From: Chamaea fasciata
Lineage: Eukaryota; Chordata; Aves; Passeriformes; Sylviidae
Direction: 5' to 3'
NCBI GenBank assembly: GCA_029207755.1
Contig: JARCOQ010000005.1
Location: 60,089,414-60,153,413, forward strand
Length of the DNA stretch: 64,000 bases
Shown: piece after piece, positions 61,870-64,000 of the stretch
How positions within the stretch are numbered: position 1 is the first letter of the stretch
How the letters are laid out: each line of letters starts with the position of its first letter
Program-made: the position numbers and the translations under genes
The notes under the pieces: generated by a model
Databases searched by the model: none
Seen by the model: the letters and a program-made list of their open reading frames with translations, nothing else
What the model was told of the DNA's origin: nothing

Positions 61870-62405
61870 TTGAGAATGGATAAAAGGAAAGTCTGGGAGA
61901 AGAGTCAAGGGGCACCGAGACAAGAGGCAATGGAACTGGGTTATGATTATGAAAGAAACAGGAAAGATTTTTTTGTCGTCTCTTGAATTTTAAAGGACGG
62001 GTGCAGGAAAAGTGTGTCAAGAGAAGGCAACAAGTAACAGTGAGATTGGGAAGAAGTCCAAGAATTATTCTAGATTTTTGAACAATCTATGATCAAGGAT
62101 ATGAAAGAAAACAATTCAAAGGAGTAAGTGAATCAAACAGAAGAGCTTTTGGTAGTTTTGAGGAAGGAGGAAAAATATGTAGGAGAGGAGAATTTAAAGC
62201 AGAGAAATTTAACATAGGAAAGAAAAGTAATGATTTGAGAAATGTGTGTCAAATTTGATTCAGAAATAATAGCTTTGAGTAGGTGTGAAGGAAAAAAAAG
62301 ATCACAGAGGAAGCGGCAGGGGCTGCAGAAAACTCATGGAGATGGGAAAAGAATCAGGAGCTCAGAGAAATATAACTATGAATTGTAAAGAAGAGTATTT
62401 TGGGG
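61870..62405 (+). repeat. Purine-rich stretch (plus strand A/G), about 0.5 kb
   Basis: The plus strand is strongly biased to A and G, with blocks such as 'gaggaaggaggaaaaatatg' and 'gtaggagaggag'. It then flips to a pyrimidine tract (about 62430-62470, nearly all T and C). No tandem unit is evident. Confidence 0.7.
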
Positions 62406-62475
62406 TGAAAGGCATGCAATGAAACAATTTTTTTCCTTCCTTTCTTTCTTTTTTTTTTTTTCTTTTTTTGTACCC

Positions 62476-64000
62476 TCTGTTTTTTGTTTGTTCCACTGCA
62501 GACAATCTGATTTTTCTCTCCCTGTCCATGCTGTTGTACCTCTGGCTTTGCTGGTTTGATAAGCCATCCCTATCACTAGAGGATTTGGTGTGCAGAAACT
62601 AGAAGGATATGACTGTCCACAGTGTTATCTGTGTGTGCTTAGCTAACAGCACAGGAATCAAGCCTAGATTGACTCCTGCAAATTAAGCCACACCAGAGAA
62701 TGTTCTTGAGGGCTAAAGACCACTTTTTGCTATGAAAGTTTTAGCATGGATGCTGGCAACACTCTGACCCACGTCAGGCAGCACTGTCCTAGATGTTTCC
62801 CAAATATGGCTTGGGAGTTAGTGCATGCCAAGGGCAGCTCCCAGTAGGCAGTTTGGATGCACTCACCCCAGTCTGGCGGGCAGAGGAAGTGAACGGGGTT
62901 GAGGCAGCCTGTCCTGTGTCAGATGTTGCTGTGGGCCAGGGAACGTTCCTTAGCACATTTATTTTACTAGCATGGATGCAGCCAAACAATGCATTGTTTC
63001 TTCTCTTCAAAAGAGAGGATGCAGTCGCTCCTCAGCTTAGAACAAGGACACCTTCCTTTAGAAAAAAAAAAAGGTAAAGAGTTAGAAAGCTTCTGAAAGA
63101 AACACATGAAAGGGAAGAGACAAGAAACACACAAAACAGTAGAAACACCTCCTGACAATGGAAGAACGGGAAACTACAAAACTAGATTTGCATCTATAAA
63201 TCTGGGGTGGGAAGGGGAACTAAACTGCAGCTAGAGCTGTATCTGGATATGCTGGAACCATTGCCTACCCTGATGAAAATATCAGTGCTGTATTTGTACA
63301 GGTGATAGCATGTGTAGTCTTTTCGGTGCTCAGAAGCACTGGACAGAATATCAGAGATGGGAATGGACAGTGTTACTTGTTTATCATCCTCTAAAATGGC
63401 TGTGCTCATAAAAGCATGTGTACTGAATTATGCTGCTGTAGGCAGAACATGCAGTCTAGAAGCAACATGAATCTAGAGGGAAATGTGCAAATGCTGAACC
63501 TGCAAATTGCCAGACGATCTGATGGATGTACTTGGATGTTAGGTACAGCTAGACCTGGAAGTAAGTACACAGCTTTCAAGTCTTTCTTCACTTCCTGCTA
63601 GCATTAGTTAAAGTCCACATGTTGATGAAAAATGCTTTATAAAATTGTAATTAATGTATTTAAAAATGGTTTTGTTTTACTGGCTTACCTAAATTGTACC
63701 TTTGTACCTAGACCCAACCAGTCAGATAACAGAAATTACTGATTAAAAACAGATTTTAATATGCATACTCTGTCACTGGATACGATTTTCTGTTGTGCCA
63801 GAAGTGTTGCTTTGCTCTGTTAGCAAGGAGAGTCTACAGGAAGATCCTGTATGTTTGCAGGACATTGGAGAGTTTAACAATGTGGTGCTGTGATCTTGTC
63901 CAGTGAAATCCTCTGGCCTTGTATTCTCCATCTGTTTCCATTCAGGTCAAGTGCACACGCTTCTCATTTATTACTGTCTGTCATCTGCATGACAGGAGCA
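62476..64000. other. Non-coding DNA to the end of the window
   Basis: The frames at 62789-63077 are open on both strands (94 and 73 codons) in slightly GC-richer sequence but match nothing known and lack clear splice signals. An 11-base A run lies near 63062-63072. No repeat family was recognised. Confidence 0.55.

Noticed and set aside
1..64000. CRISPR arrays, prokaryotic operons, phage or plasmid features, rRNA and telomeric repeats
   Set aside because: None was seen, and the repeats and composition point to vertebrate nuclear DNA.

Overview
The window reads as nuclear DNA of a bird, most likely a songbird or close relative. It is AT-rich, has long stretches without reading frames, and carries scattered 5'-truncated CR1 LINE tails, the commonest avian retrotransposon. 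It also holds two solo LTRs of types I recognise from passerine genomes. These family names come from memory of their consensus sequences; no database was searched. There are no bacterial-style genes, operons, rRNA, tRNA or CRISPR arrays, and no protein-coding gene that can be called with confidence. The longest open frames (about 130-156 codons) are what chance gives in AT-rich DNA, and the longest lies antisense to a CR1. The window is therefore best described as intergenic or intronic DNA of a gene-poor region.

Layout. 1-10 kb: unique AT-rich DNA with a CR1 reverse-transcriptase fragment (about 4640-4805, minus), a CR1 tail (6513-6669, plus), an old CR1 tail that seems to sit inside an older L2/MIR-like repeat (7280-7510), and another CR1 tail (9774-9988, plus). 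10-25 kb: mostly unique DNA, with A/C and poly-C tracts, a diverged 0.27 kb direct repeat pair 3.2 kb apart (17501-17770 and 20721-20983), and two exon-like segments on opposite strands between the copies (18221-18340 plus; 18853-19028 minus). 25.5-31.5 kb: a minus-oriented solo LTR (25583-26144) and two CR1 tails (29335-29525; 30835-31373). 31.5-46.6 kb: unique DNA with microsatellites, an 18-bp palindrome beside a 20-bp tandem repeat, an ancient L2 LINE fragment (about 41120-41275) and, just beyond it, two neighbouring perfect hairpins (41339-41455). 46.6-54 kb: a complete 580-bp solo LTR with a 5-bp target-site duplication (46607-47186), an ancient inverted-repeat remnant, two exon-like segments in compatible phase (49153-49243 and 50606-50676) and an antisense CR1 tail (53790-53940). 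54-64 kb: low-complexity A/C, poly-G and purine-rich tracts in otherwise featureless DNA.

Nothing here forms a working gene set. What can be read is a layered record of retrotransposon insertion and decay, some DNA-structure oddities and a few unproven exon candidates. The most notable observations are the twin perfect hairpins, the diverged repeat pair, and the candidate exons at 50606-50676 and 18221-18340.
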